DNA from: Candidatus Krumholzibacteriia bacterium | GTDB taxonomy: Bacteria; Krumholzibacteriota; Krumholzibacteriia; G020349025 | NCBI GenBank assembly: GCA_035649275.1 | Contig: DASRJW010000141.1 | Coordinates: 26,932-90,931 of the forward strand | Reading direction: 5' to 3' | DNA: 64,000 nt | Part shown: positions 35,035-42,909 of the stretch, piece by piece | Layout of the letters: every line of letters starts with the position of its first letter | How positions within the stretch are numbered: position 1 is the stretch's first letter | Translations under genes and position numbers: made by a program | The notes under the pieces: model-generated | Told to the model about the DNA's origin: nothing | Seen by the model: only the letters and a program-made list of their open reading frames with translations | The model's database searches: none

Positions 35035-35430
35035 ATGAAGGATCTCACCATCTCCTTGGAACACAGGCCCGGCGCCCTCGCCGAGATGGGCGAGGCCTTG
35101 GGACGCGCCGGCGTGAGCATCGAGGGTGGAGGAGCTTGGGTCGTGGGCGGACAGGGCGTCGCCCATTTCCTCTTCGCGGACGGCAAGCCGGCTCGCCAGG
35201 CATTGGAGGCGGCCGGGATCCTGGTCCTGGCGGAACGTGAAGTGCTCGTGCAGCGCTTGCAGCAGGGCGTTCCCGGTCAACTGGGCCAGCTCACGCGGCG
35301 GATGGCAGAGGCCGGGGTGAACATCGAAGTGTTGTACAGCGACCATGAGCACCAGCTCATCCTCGTCGTCGACGATCCCGTGCGCGGACGCGCGGTTTCC
35401 GAGGCATGGAGCCGCGAGACTCGAGGGTGA
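35035..35430 (+). CDS. ACT-domain protein
   Basis: A 131-residue protein with two ACT-like halves: DLTISLEHRPGALAEMGEAL with GVSIEGGG near the N-terminus, and VPGQLGQLTRRMAEAGVNIE with a second strand set after it. ACT domains bind amino acids or similar small ligands. There is no catalytic domain, so it may be a free-standing sensor. ATG 35035 is chosen over the in-frame TTG at 35017 because the domain starts at MKDLTISLEH. Target unknown. Confidence 0.75.
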   Translation: MKDLTISLEHRPGALAEMGEALGRAGVSIEGGGAWVVGGQGVAHFLFADGKPARQALEAAGILVLAEREVLVQRLQQGVPGQLGQLTRRMAEAGVNIEVLYSDHEHQLILVVDDPVRGRAVSEAWSRETRG

Positions 35431-35459
35431 TCAGGTGCCCTTTTCCTTGGAGGCACGAC

Positions 35460-35918
35460 ATGACTACGAAGGGTTCCTCGCCCGGGGTCGCCACCTTCCT
35501 CGCCGGCCTGCCGCCAGAACGACGCCGAGAGGCCGAACGCGTCAGGGACTTGGTGCGACGCCACCTGCCCGCCGGGTACGAAGAGGTCGTCAGCAAGAAC
35601 ATGTTGGTCTACCAGGTGCCGCTGGAGCGTTATTCCGACACCTACAATGGGCAGCCACTCTGGTATGCAGCCCTGGCGTCGGAGAAGTCGTACTTGTCGC
35701 TGCACCTGATGCCCGTCTACGGGGACAAGGGACAAGCGCAGCGCCTCGAGGATGGCTTCCGGGCGGCGGGGAAGAAGCTCGACATGGGCAAGGCCTGCAT
35801 CCATTTTCAGGCGGCCGACGATCTCGCGCTCGACGTCATCGGGGAGGTCGTGGGGAGCACCCCGGTCGACCGCTGGGTGGAGATCGCTGCCACCGCACGC
35901 CGTCGCAAGTCCAGGTGA
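35460..35918 (+). CDS. DUF1801-family protein (second copy)
   Basis: A 152-residue protein. LPPERRREAERVRDLVRRHLP, GYEEVVSKNMLVYQVPLERY and WYAALASEKSYLSLHLMPVY match DUF1801 closely. GGAGG precedes ATG 35460. The stop overlaps the GTG of the next gene as GTGA. It is a different subfamily from the copy at 11528, so the two are not recent duplicates. Confidence 0.82.
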   Translation: MTTKGSSPGVATFLAGLPPERRREAERVRDLVRRHLPAGYEEVVSKNMLVYQVPLERYSDTYNGQPLWYAALASEKSYLSLHLMPVYGDKGQAQRLEDGFRAAGKKLDMGKACIHFQAADDLALDVIGEVVGSTPVDRWVEIAATARRRKSR

Positions 35919-36352
35919 GCCGCCTCGTCGGGCGAAGGACGGGCTCCGCGTGGGCGATCGCGGTCAGCGTCCTTGCTGCCTGCGCGAAATCGGAACGCGT
36001 GGCGGAAGGGCCGCTCAGCCTCGATACCACGCCCCAGGAGGTGCCCTTCCTGCTCCCGGTCGCCTCCGCACCGAGACGCGATCTGTGCTTCGAATTCGCC
36101 AACCCCCGCGAGTCTCATGGAGCGTCGTGGATTCATGTGCAACTCGTGCGCACCGACGGTGGCCACGAGGACTTCGTGCCCACGGCGATCGATCGCCGCG
36201 GCGAAACGCGCCTGTGCTTCTGTAGCATCAGCGAGAACGCGGCGACGGCGGGAACGCCCACTCCGACCGCGGCCACCTATCGTGCCGCCGTCCTGTGGTC
36301 GGAGAAGCCAGTACGGCTGCGCCAGATCCGCTGGTGGAGCGGCGCCCGCTAG
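35915..36352 (+). CDS. Small putative lipoprotein
   Basis: A 145-residue protein from GTG 35915. A basic N-terminus (RLVGRRTGSAW), a hydrophobic core and LAAC give a convincing lipobox with Cys near residue 23. The rest reads as one small beta-sandwich (for example CFEFANPRESHGASWIHVQL). I recognise no family. The GTGA overlap with the preceding DUF1801 gene suggests co-translation, which is odd for a cytoplasmic/lipoprotein pair. Confidence 0.6.
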   Translation: MSRLVGRRTGSAWAIAVSVLAACAKSERVAEGPLSLDTTPQEVPFLLPVASAPRRDLCFEFANPRESHGASWIHVQLVRTDGGHEDFVPTAIDRRGETRLCFCSISENAATAGTPTPTAATYRAAVLWSEKPVRLRQIRWWSGAR

Positions 36353-36540
36353 GGAGTTCGAGAAGCTGCCTATGCTCCGACCCGAAGGAGCCGAACCGGC
36401 TCCTCCACCACCGCGCCGAGGGCGCGCCTCGTGCTGGCCGCTGCAGGGACGGCAGCGTAGACTTCCGTGGGGCCGTCGAGACCGCGGTCGCGCCCTGCGT
36501 TCCGCGTGGCGATGGCCTGCGCCGCCGTCGAGGAGAGAGC

Positions 36541-36750
36541 GTGACCGCTCACGAATTCCGCCGTCTCGCACTCGGTCTTCCCGAAGCGTCGGAGGCCGGG
36601 CACATGGGGCACCCCGACTTCCGGGTACGGGGCAAGATTTTCGCCACCCTCGGGCCGCAAGAAACCTGGGGAATGGTCAAGCTGACCGCAGAGCAGCAAG
36701 CGGCGCCGTTGGCTCCCAAACGGCTCGTGCATAGCCAAGAGGGGGATTGA
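36541..36750 (+). CDS. Internally shortened MmcQ/YjbR-family protein
   Basis: A 69-residue frame from GTG 36541, with AGGAG five bases upstream. EFRRLALGLPEASEAGHMGH, PDFRVRGKIFATL and GMVKLTAEQQAA follow the first half of MmcQ/YjbR proteins (usual length about 115-120). The sequence then passes straight to APKRLV, which belongs at the very end of the family, so about 40-45 residues are missing in frame. It is probably a deletion remnant and unlikely to fold normally, though its ribosome site is intact. Confidence 0.6.
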   Translation: MTAHEFRRLALGLPEASEAGHMGHPDFRVRGKIFATLGPQETWGMVKLTAEQQAAPLAPKRLVHSQEGD

Positions 36751-36800
36751 GGCTTGGGCGCATGGCCTCGCGGAGCAAGGGCGCCACGGCGGCTCGTCGG

Positions 36801-38168
36801 ATGAGCGTCCGGCGCGTCTCCGGTCTCGCGTTTCTCGCCCTCCTCGGGCTGCACGCCTGCGCTCACATCCGCCCGCTGGAAGGCGGGCCCGCCGACGAGA
36901 CACCTCCGATGTTGCTGGCCGCTCAGCCCGCCGACTCGAGCGTGGGCCTCGGCCCCACGCCGGTGCTGCACTTGCGCTTCTCCGAGACTCTGATGAGCGG
37001 TGGTGTCTCGAGCGCCGTCCGCACCTATCCATCGACGCCGCGCCCCGAAGTGCGCGCCAAGGGCGCCGAGGTGGAGCTGCGCTGGAGGGAACCGCTACCG
37101 CCGGATACGACGGTCGCCGTCGTCTTCGGTGAACCCATCCAGGATGTGCGTGGACGGGACAACCCGCTGCCCCGGGAAATCTGGTTCGTTTTCGCCACCG
37201 GAGACAGCTTGCACGGCGGCGCCGTCCGCGGGCGCGTGCTCGTGAAGGGCAAGCCGGAACCCCAGGCCGCGGTGCGTTGCGATCTCATCGCCGCGACCTT
37301 GGCCACCGAAGGCGCGGCCCCAGGTGCCGACACCACGGGAACCGCGGTCGACTCGACCGGGAAGACCCGAGGCGCACAGTCGTCTGCCGCCCCACCGAAG
37401 CCACATCCTGCCGCGAAGCGTCGGATGCGCCCCAGCGTCGCCGCCACCGATGCCGAGGGTCTCTTCACCATGCTCGGCCTCCCGGCGGGGCGACCCTTCC
37501 AGCTCACCGCCTTCGTCGACCGGAACGGCAACCTCGACCTCGACGAAGGCGAGCTGGCCGCCGCCTACCCGGAAACGCTGCTCCTCCATGACGGCGAAGT
37601 GCGCCGGGGGCTCGAATGGAACCTGGTCGATCCGCACGAGCCCGGTCAGGTGCGCGGCGTCGTCTTCAACCGCACCAGTGTCCAGGGCCGGGTCGCCATC
37701 GCTCTCGAACCCTTGGACGTCGACAGCCTCGGCGCCGGAGCGGACAGCAGCACGGCGAGCGCGGACACCAGCGCGGTGCGGGCGGACAGCCTCGCTGGCG
37801 CGGCCTCTCCGGGGGGAGCCACCGCGGCGACGACCCCGGACAGCACGGCCGCTCGGCTCGGCGCGCTTCCCCTTAGCCCCCAGGGGGTCTGGGCCCAGGC
37901 CTACACAGCCTTCGGAAACCTGCGCGGGAGAGGGCGCTTGCAAGTCGTGTACGCCTCGCCGCGCGGGGACTACAGTATCCGCGTCGCGCCGGGGCGGCAT
38001 CGATGGGCGGCCTTCGTCGACGCTTCCGGCGATTCTTTGCCCGGGCCCTATGTGGTCGCCGACAGCACCGAGCGCGACTGGGAGCCGCTCTGGGTGGGTG
38101 GCGTCCTCGAGGTCGCTCCGGCTGCGGAAGTCCGGCCGCGGGCGATCGACATCGAGGCGCCGCGTTGA
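36801..38168 (+). CDS. Ig-like-domain lipoprotein
   Basis: A 455-residue protein from ATG 36801; ATG 36762 and TTG 36747 are longer options. MSVRRVSGLAFLALLGLHAC ends in a lipobox, so it is an envelope lipoprotein. GGPADETPPMLLAAQPADSS and the following strands match the bacterial Ig-like (Ig_5/SbsA-like) domain common in FCB-group lipoproteins. A carboxypeptidase-regulatory-like part follows (LFTMLGLPAGRPFQLTAFVD, then DRNGNLDLDEGE). A Ser/Ala/Thr-rich linker lies at about residues 310-350. The dapA start is 12 bases after the stop. Confidence 0.72.
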   Translation: MSVRRVSGLAFLALLGLHACAHIRPLEGGPADETPPMLLAAQPADSSVGLGPTPVLHLRFSETLMSGGVSSAVRTYPSTPRPEVRAKGAEVELRWREPLPPDTTVAVVFGEPIQDVRGRDNPLPREIWFVFATGDSLHGGAVRGRVLVKGKPEPQAAVRCDLIAATLATEGAAPGADTTGTAVDSTGKTRGAQSSAAPPKPHPAAKRRMRPSVAATDAEGLFTMLGLPAGRPFQLTAFVDRNGNLDLDEGELAAAYPETLLLHDGEVRRGLEWNLVDPHEPGQVRGVVFNRTSVQGRVAIALEPLDVDSLGAGADSSTASADTSAVRADSLAGAASPGGATAATTPDSTAARLGALPLSPQGVWAQAYTAFGNLRGRGRLQVVYASPRGDYSIRVAPGRHRWAAFVDASGDSLPGPYVVADSTERDWEPLWVGGVLEVAPAAEVRPRAIDIEAPR

Positions 38169-38180
38169 AGGGGAGGACCG

Positions 38181-39065
38181 ATGCTGCAAGGAGTCCTGAC
38201 CGCTCTGGTGACGCCGTTCCGTGACGGCGCGATCGACGAAACAGCGCTGCGCGCTCTCCTGCGCCAGCAAGTGGAGGCGGGAATCACCGGCGTGGTCCTC
38301 TGCGGCTCCACCGGCGAAGCGGCCACGCTCTCCCGCGACGAGCGCCGGCGCGTGAACGCCATCGGGATCGAGATGTGTGCCGGCACCTCGACCCAGGCCT
38401 GGATCGGCACCGGCACCAACGATACGCGCTCGACCATCGAGCTCAGCGAAGAAGCCCAGAAGCAAGGCGCGGCCGGCGCCATGGTGGTGGCGCCCTACTA
38501 CAACAAGCCCACCCAGGAGGGCCTCTACCAGCACTTCGCCGCGGTTGCGCGCGCCACCTCCTTGCCCTTGATTCTCTACAACGTGCCCGGGCGGACCAGC
38601 GTCAACGTGCTGCCGGAGACCGTGGCGCGCCTGGAAAGCCTGGGGCGCTACGCCGCGGTCAAGGAAGCGAGCGGCTCTCTCGACCAGGTGAGCGAGCTGC
38701 GCTCGCGCTCGCGCCTCACGGTGCTCTCCGGCGACGATTCGCTCACGCTGCCGATGTTGGCGGTGGGGGCGGAGGGAGTGATCTCGGTGGTGTCGAACCT
38801 GCTGCCCCGCGCCACCCGCAAGCTGGTGGATGCCTTCCACGCCGGCCGGGTGGACGAGGCTCGCGACTGGCACTTCAGACTCTGGCCCTTCTTCAAGGGC
38901 GCCTTCATCGAGACCAATCCGGCACCGATCAAGATGCTCCTCGAGCTCGCCGGCCTGGCGCGAGCGGAGACGCGGCTGCCTCTCGTCCCGGCGACCGCAG
39001 AAGCGCGCACCCAGCTCCAGGCTCTGTTGCAGGCCGCCACCTGGCGGCGCGAGGTGGAAGGGTGA
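38181..39065 (+). CDS. dapA: 4-Hydroxy-tetrahydrodipicolinate synthase
   Basis: A 294-residue lyase that condenses pyruvate with aspartate semialdehyde, the first step specific to lysine and meso-DAP. The Schiff-base K161 (AVKEASG), Y133 and R138 (LYNVPGRTS) are at the numbers seen in E. coli DapA. GSTGEAATL holds the proton-relay threonine. GGGGAGGA precedes the ATG. It is paired with dapB 33 bases on. Confidence 0.97.
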   Translation: MLQGVLTALVTPFRDGAIDETALRALLRQQVEAGITGVVLCGSTGEAATLSRDERRRVNAIGIEMCAGTSTQAWIGTGTNDTRSTIELSEEAQKQGAAGAMVVAPYYNKPTQEGLYQHFAAVARATSLPLILYNVPGRTSVNVLPETVARLESLGRYAAVKEASGSLDQVSELRSRSRLTVLSGDDSLTLPMLAVGAEGVISVVSNLLPRATRKLVDAFHAGRVDEARDWHFRLWPFFKGAFIETNPAPIKMLLELAGLARAETRLPLVPATAEARTQLQALLQAATWRREVEG

Positions 39066-39098
39066 GGGCATGAGGGCGATGGCGGTGGAGGAAGAAGC

Positions 39099-39872
39099 GT
39101 GAAAGCGGCGCTGCTGGTGAACGGCGCCGCCGGGCGCATGGGGCGATTGGTGGCGGCCCACCTACGCCGCGCCGGTTTCGCTGACGTGGCGGGCTGCGAT
39201 ACCGCGGCCCAGGGGAGTCTCGCCCTCGAGGACGGGCCACTGCCTCTGGTGGAGAGCCTGGTGGCGGGGCTCGAGCCCCGGGGCGTCGTCGTCGACTTCT
39301 CCCACCCGGGAGCGACACCGGCCCTCGTCGAGGCGGCGCGCGCCTGCGGCGCTCGTCTCGTGGTGGGAACCACGGGGCAGTCCGAGGCCGAAATGGAACT
39401 GCTCCGGGAGGCGGCGACGAGCGTCCCCGTGGTGCTCGCCCGCAACTTCAGCCTGGGCGTGCAGCGTATCGCCCAAGCACTTGCGAAATTTCGCATTATG
39501 ACTCGAGAGGGATTCGATGTAGAATTGATCGAAGCGCACCACGCGGGGAAGCGCGATGCCCCCAGTGGGACGGCGTTCTACCTCCTCGAGTCTCTCCTGG
39601 GGCAAGAGCCCCCGGCGGGCATCGTTCATGGGAGGTTCGGCCCCGAAGCGCGGCGCGGGCATGGCGAGGTAGGAGTACACAGCGTGCGTGCCGGAGGCCT
39701 TCCCGGCGAGCATACGTTGCTCCTCGCCAGTGCCGACGAGGTCGTGGAGATCCGCCACCGGGCTCTGTCGAGGGCGGCCTTCGTGAGCGGAGTTCCCCCG
39801 GCGGTGCGTTTCGTGCAACACCATCCCCCCGGCCTGTACTCGCTGCTGGACGTGATGGGAGATGCGCCTTAG
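39099..39872 (+). CDS. dapB: 4-Hydroxy-tetrahydrodipicolinate reductase
   Basis: A 257-residue NAD(P)H enzyme for the next step of lysine/DAP synthesis. The Rossmann start is LLVNGAAGRMGRLVAAHL, with VVDFSHPGATPALVEAA and VVGTTGQ; the catalytic site is EAHHAGKRDAPSGTA. The GTG start at 39099 has GGAGG at a good distance. The last codons overlap the next gene by 11 bases. Confidence 0.96.
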   Translation: MKAALLVNGAAGRMGRLVAAHLRRAGFADVAGCDTAAQGSLALEDGPLPLVESLVAGLEPRGVVVDFSHPGATPALVEAARACGARLVVGTTGQSEAEMELLREAATSVPVVLARNFSLGVQRIAQALAKFRIMTREGFDVELIEAHHAGKRDAPSGTAFYLLESLLGQEPPAGIVHGRFGPEARRGHGEVGVHSVRAGGLPGEHTLLLASADEVVEIRHRALSRAAFVSGVPPAVRFVQHHPPGLYSLLDVMGDAP

Positions 39873-42735
39873 ACCCTCCGTACGCCTCCTACCCGGCGTC
39901 GTCCTGGCGCTGGCCTGGGCGAGCCCCGGGCATGGGCAGTATCTGTTCGGCCAGAACAAGGTGGTCTACTCCGAAAAGGATTGGAAGGTCATCACCACGC
40001 CGCACCTGGACGTGTACTTCTACGCCGGGGAGCAGGAGCTGGCCGAATACGTCGCCGCCTTCTCCGAGCAGGTGGCGGTGGAGTACGACAGCACCTTCCA
40101 GCACACCTTCAAGCAGAAGATCCCCTTCATCCTCTACGCCTCGCACCACGACTTCAAGCAGACCAACGTCATCGACCTGATGATCTCGGAGTACGTCGGC
40201 GGCTTCACCGAGCTGCTGCGCGGGCGCGTCGCCATCCCGCACACCGGCTCCTGGACCCAGCTGCGCGAGGTGATCCGGCACGAGCTGGTGCACGCCTACA
40301 TGAACGACAAGCTGGCGACGCTGATGACGGAGAAGCATCGCTACAACTACGGCAGTCCGCCACTCTGGTTCACCGAAGGCCTGGCGGAGTACATCGCCAC
40401 CCCCGAACCCGGGACGGAAGCGCGCATGTTCATGCGCGACTTCATCGTCAACGAGAGCCTGGTGGACATCCCGAATCTCTGGCGCATCCAGGGCACCTTC
40501 CTCATGTACAAGGAAGGGGAGTCCTTGGTGCGTTACATCGCCACACGCTTCGGCCAGGAGGCCCTGGTGCAGCTGCTGGAAGATTGGTGGATCTCGGACA
40601 GCTTCGAGCAGGTGCTGCACTACACCCTCGGCATCTCGGTGGTCGATCTCAACCGCGACTGGAAGCGCTACCTCAAGCGCCGCTACTACCCGGCGGTGAT
40701 GACCGCGGATTGGCCCGACCAGCACGGCAGGCCGCTGACGCACGAGCGCGCCATCAGCGCCCGCCCCGCCGTCGTCGACTCCAGCGCGGTGGCGGACAGC
40801 AGCTTCGACTTCGTCTACGTCTCCTCCGCCTCGGGACACGTGGATCTGATCCACGCTCGCGCCGAGGACCCCAACCATTATTCCTTCCGCACCCTCGCCG
40901 AAGGCGGACGGGACCGGACCTTCGAGTCCATCCCGGCATTCTCCAGCGGCCCCGCCGTGCACGGCCGGCGTGTCGCCTTCACCGCGAAGTCGGGGGAGCG
41001 CGATGCGCTCTTCATCCTGGACCTGGAGACAGGACGCAAGCTGGCGAAGCACAGCTTCGAGGCCTTGATCACGCTCTCCACCCCCACTTGGTCACCCGAC
41101 GGCCGGCAGATCGCCATCGTCGGCCTCGACCGCAGCGGCTGGAGCGACCTCTACCGCATCGATCTCTCGAGCGGCGAGCTCGAACGCCTCACCTTCGACG
41201 CCGCCCATGACCGCGATCCCGACTGGAGCCACGACGGGCGGCGCCTGGCCTGGAGCAGCGACCGCGCCGCGCCGGAATTGGACGGCGTCTACCACCTCTG
41301 GACCCTCGACCTGGAGAGCGGCGTGACCACCCAGATCACCCAGGGCGAGCACGACGACGCCGCCCCCAGCTGGGGGCCGGAGGACGGCTCGCTCCTCTTC
41401 AGCAGCGACATGGACGGGGCCAACAACATCTATCGCTTTGACTTCGAGGACGCCACGGTGTCGCAACTCACCTCGACTCTCGGTGGCCTCTTCACCCCAC
41501 GTTGGACCCCGAAGGGCGACGGCTTCGTGGCCACTTCGTTCAGCAACCTCGCCTTCAACGTCTACCGTTTCGACATGCACACGCTGCGCGAGGTCCCCAA
41601 CGGCGCCACGCCGCCGGTGCAGGTGGCGGCGGTGACCGACCCGGCGCCAGCGCGGCCCGCCGCGCCGCGCAGCGACTGGTTGCAACGCCCGGAGGGCAAG
41701 GCCTACCCGAAGAGGAAATACGACACCCAGTTCGGCCTCGACTTCGTGCAGGGCGGGGTGGCGTACGACCCGGATTTCTACAGCGCCGCGGGGGCGCAGT
41801 TCGGCTTCACCGACGTGCTCGGCAACCACCGGGTGAGCCTGCTCTTTTCCACCTCGTCGGAGGGCTTCGACGACTTCTTCCGCCACCTGAACGTCGGGGT
41901 CTCCTACACGAACCTGACCCGACGTCTGCACTACACCCTGGGCGCCTTCCATCTCACCCGCATCTACGACCCAAACCTGGACATGGTGCGCTTCGAGCGG
42001 CGTCTCGGCGGACTCCTCGGTGTCGCCTACCCGCTTTCCCGCTTCGAGCGCGTGGAGAGCAGCTTCGTCGTCCGCTACGCCGAGCTCGACCAGGGCATCG
42101 CCGATCTGCTCGACATCGGCGCCCGCACCATGCTGGTCACCAACTTCACCAGCTTCGTGCACGACAACACCATGTGGTCCTATGTCGGACCCATCGACGG
42201 CACGCGCTACAACATCACCATGGGTCACACCTTCGACCCCACCGGCGGCAACCGCGGACTCACCTCGCTGCATCTCGACTTCCGCAAGTACTTCCGTCTG
42301 CCGGCGCGCAGCGTCTTCGCCTCCCGCCTGATCGCCCGGGGCAACTGGGGCGGAGACGCACAGCTCTTCTTCCTCGGCGGCCCCTTCGATCTGCGCGGCT
42401 ACGAACGGCGTTCGCTCTTCGCGCGCCGCATCCTGCTCCTCAACGAGGAAGTCCGCTTCCCGCTGCTGGATCGGCTCCTCATCGGCCTGCCCTTCATCAA
42501 CGCCCTGGAGTTCGGCGGCTTCCGCGGCGCCCTCTTCGTGGACGGTGCCTACGTGCCCGAACCGTTTACCCCCGGCTGGTACGGCAGCTACGGCGCCGGT
42601 GTCGAGCTCGGCCTGGGCGTCGGCTTCATCGCCCGCTACGACTTCGGCCGCACCACCGACTTCGGCCGTCGCTCGGCGTCCATCCCCGGCACCGGGCAAT
42701 CCTTCCAACGTTTCTTCATGGGCTGGAACTTCTGA
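39862..42735 (+). CDS. Large envelope protein: zinc-peptidase-like domain, TolB-like propeller and outer-membrane barrel
   Basis: A 957-residue exported protein with three modules. The signal peptide ends near GHGQ (about residue 29). Residues 30-280 form a gluzincin-like peptidase: VIRHELVHAYMN gives H140-E141-x-x-H144, and WFTEGLAEYIA about 30 residues later supplies the third ligand Glu. Residues about 310-590 carry WD40-like/TolB repeats (PTWSPDGRQIAIVGLDRSGW, DPDWSHDGRRLAWSSD, PRWTPKGDGFVATSF). Residues about 620-957 form a beta-barrel of the bacterial surface antigen (BamA C-terminal) type: GGPFDLRGYERRSLF, VRFPLLDRLL and a final aromatic residue (GWNF). It is probably an outer-membrane protein with periplasmic peptidase and propeller. 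GGGAG directly abuts the ATG, so the exact start is unsure. Confidence 0.85.
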   Translation: MRLRPSVRLLPGVVLALAWASPGHGQYLFGQNKVVYSEKDWKVITTPHLDVYFYAGEQELAEYVAAFSEQVAVEYDSTFQHTFKQKIPFILYASHHDFKQTNVIDLMISEYVGGFTELLRGRVAIPHTGSWTQLREVIRHELVHAYMNDKLATLMTEKHRYNYGSPPLWFTEGLAEYIATPEPGTEARMFMRDFIVNESLVDIPNLWRIQGTFLMYKEGESLVRYIATRFGQEALVQLLEDWWISDSFEQVLHYTLGISVVDLNRDWKRYLKRRYYPAVMTADWPDQHGRPLTHERAISARPAVVDSSAVADSSFDFVYVSSASGHVDLIHARAEDPNHYSFRTLAEGGRDRTFESIPAFSSGPAVHGRRVAFTAKSGERDALFILDLETGRKLAKHSFEALITLSTPTWSPDGRQIAIVGLDRSGWSDLYRIDLSSGELERLTFDAAHDRDPDWSHDGRRLAWSSDRAAPELDGVYHLWTLDLESGVTTQITQGEHDDAAPSWGPEDGSLLFSSDMDGANNIYRFDFEDATVSQLTSTLGGLFTPRWTPKGDGFVATSFSNLAFNVYRFDMHTLREVPNGATPPVQVAAVTDPAPARPAAPRSDWLQRPEGKAYPKRKYDTQFGLDFVQGGVAYDPDFYSAAGAQFGFTDVLGNHRVSLLFSTSSEGFDDFFRHLNVGVSYTNLTRRLHYTLGAFHLTRIYDPNLDMVRFERRLGGLLGVAYPLSRFERVESSFVVRYAELDQGIADLLDIGARTMLVTNFTSFVHDNTMWSYVGPIDGTRYNITMGHTFDPTGGNRGLTSLHLDFRKYFRLPARSVFASRLIARGNWGGDAQLFFLGGPFDLRGYERRSLFARRILLLNEEVRFPLLDRLLIGLPFINALEFGGFRGALFVDGAYVPEPFTPGWYGSYGAGVELGLGVGFIARYDFGRTTDFGRRSASIPGTGQSFQRFFMGWNF

Positions 42736-42753
42736 GGCGCCGAGCGTCGGGCC

Positions 42754-42783
42754 GGCGCGCCCCGTGGACACGGCGGGCGCGCC
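42754..42783 (+). terminator. GC-rich hairpin before proS
   Basis: GGCGCGCCC (42754-42762) and GGGCGCGCC (42775-42783) form a 9-bp stem with a 12-base loop, 18 bases after the barrel gene's stop. No T-run. It probably separates this transcript from proS. Confidence 0.4.
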
Positions 42784-42848
42784 GACGAGAACCGTAGCCA
42801 GCAGCCCTACCCCAGAAGTGCATCGGCGCGCTGGTGCTCGTGCCGCGG

Positions 42849-42876
42849 TTGCGGCACCCATCCCGCTTGCTTTAAG
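42849..42876 (+). promoter_or_regulatory. Promoter of proS
   Basis: TTGCGG (42849-42854), a 16-base spacer and TTTAAG (42871-42876), or TTAAGC with 17 bases. Start near 42883, leader about 27 bases including the GGGGAG ribosome site. Confidence 0.5.
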
Positions 42877-42909
42877 CTGCGCGCTCCGGAGAGCCGCCGG
42901 GGAGTGTGC

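Noticed and set aside
36370-36560. A minus-strand coding remnant in the gap before the YjbR gene
   Set aside because: The frame looks mildly protein-like but no start, ribosome site or family could be identified.
37724-37860. Ser/Ala/Thr-rich repeat in the Ig-like lipoprotein as a CRISPR or mobile repeat
   Set aside because: It is a low-complexity protein linker without regular repeat units or spacers.
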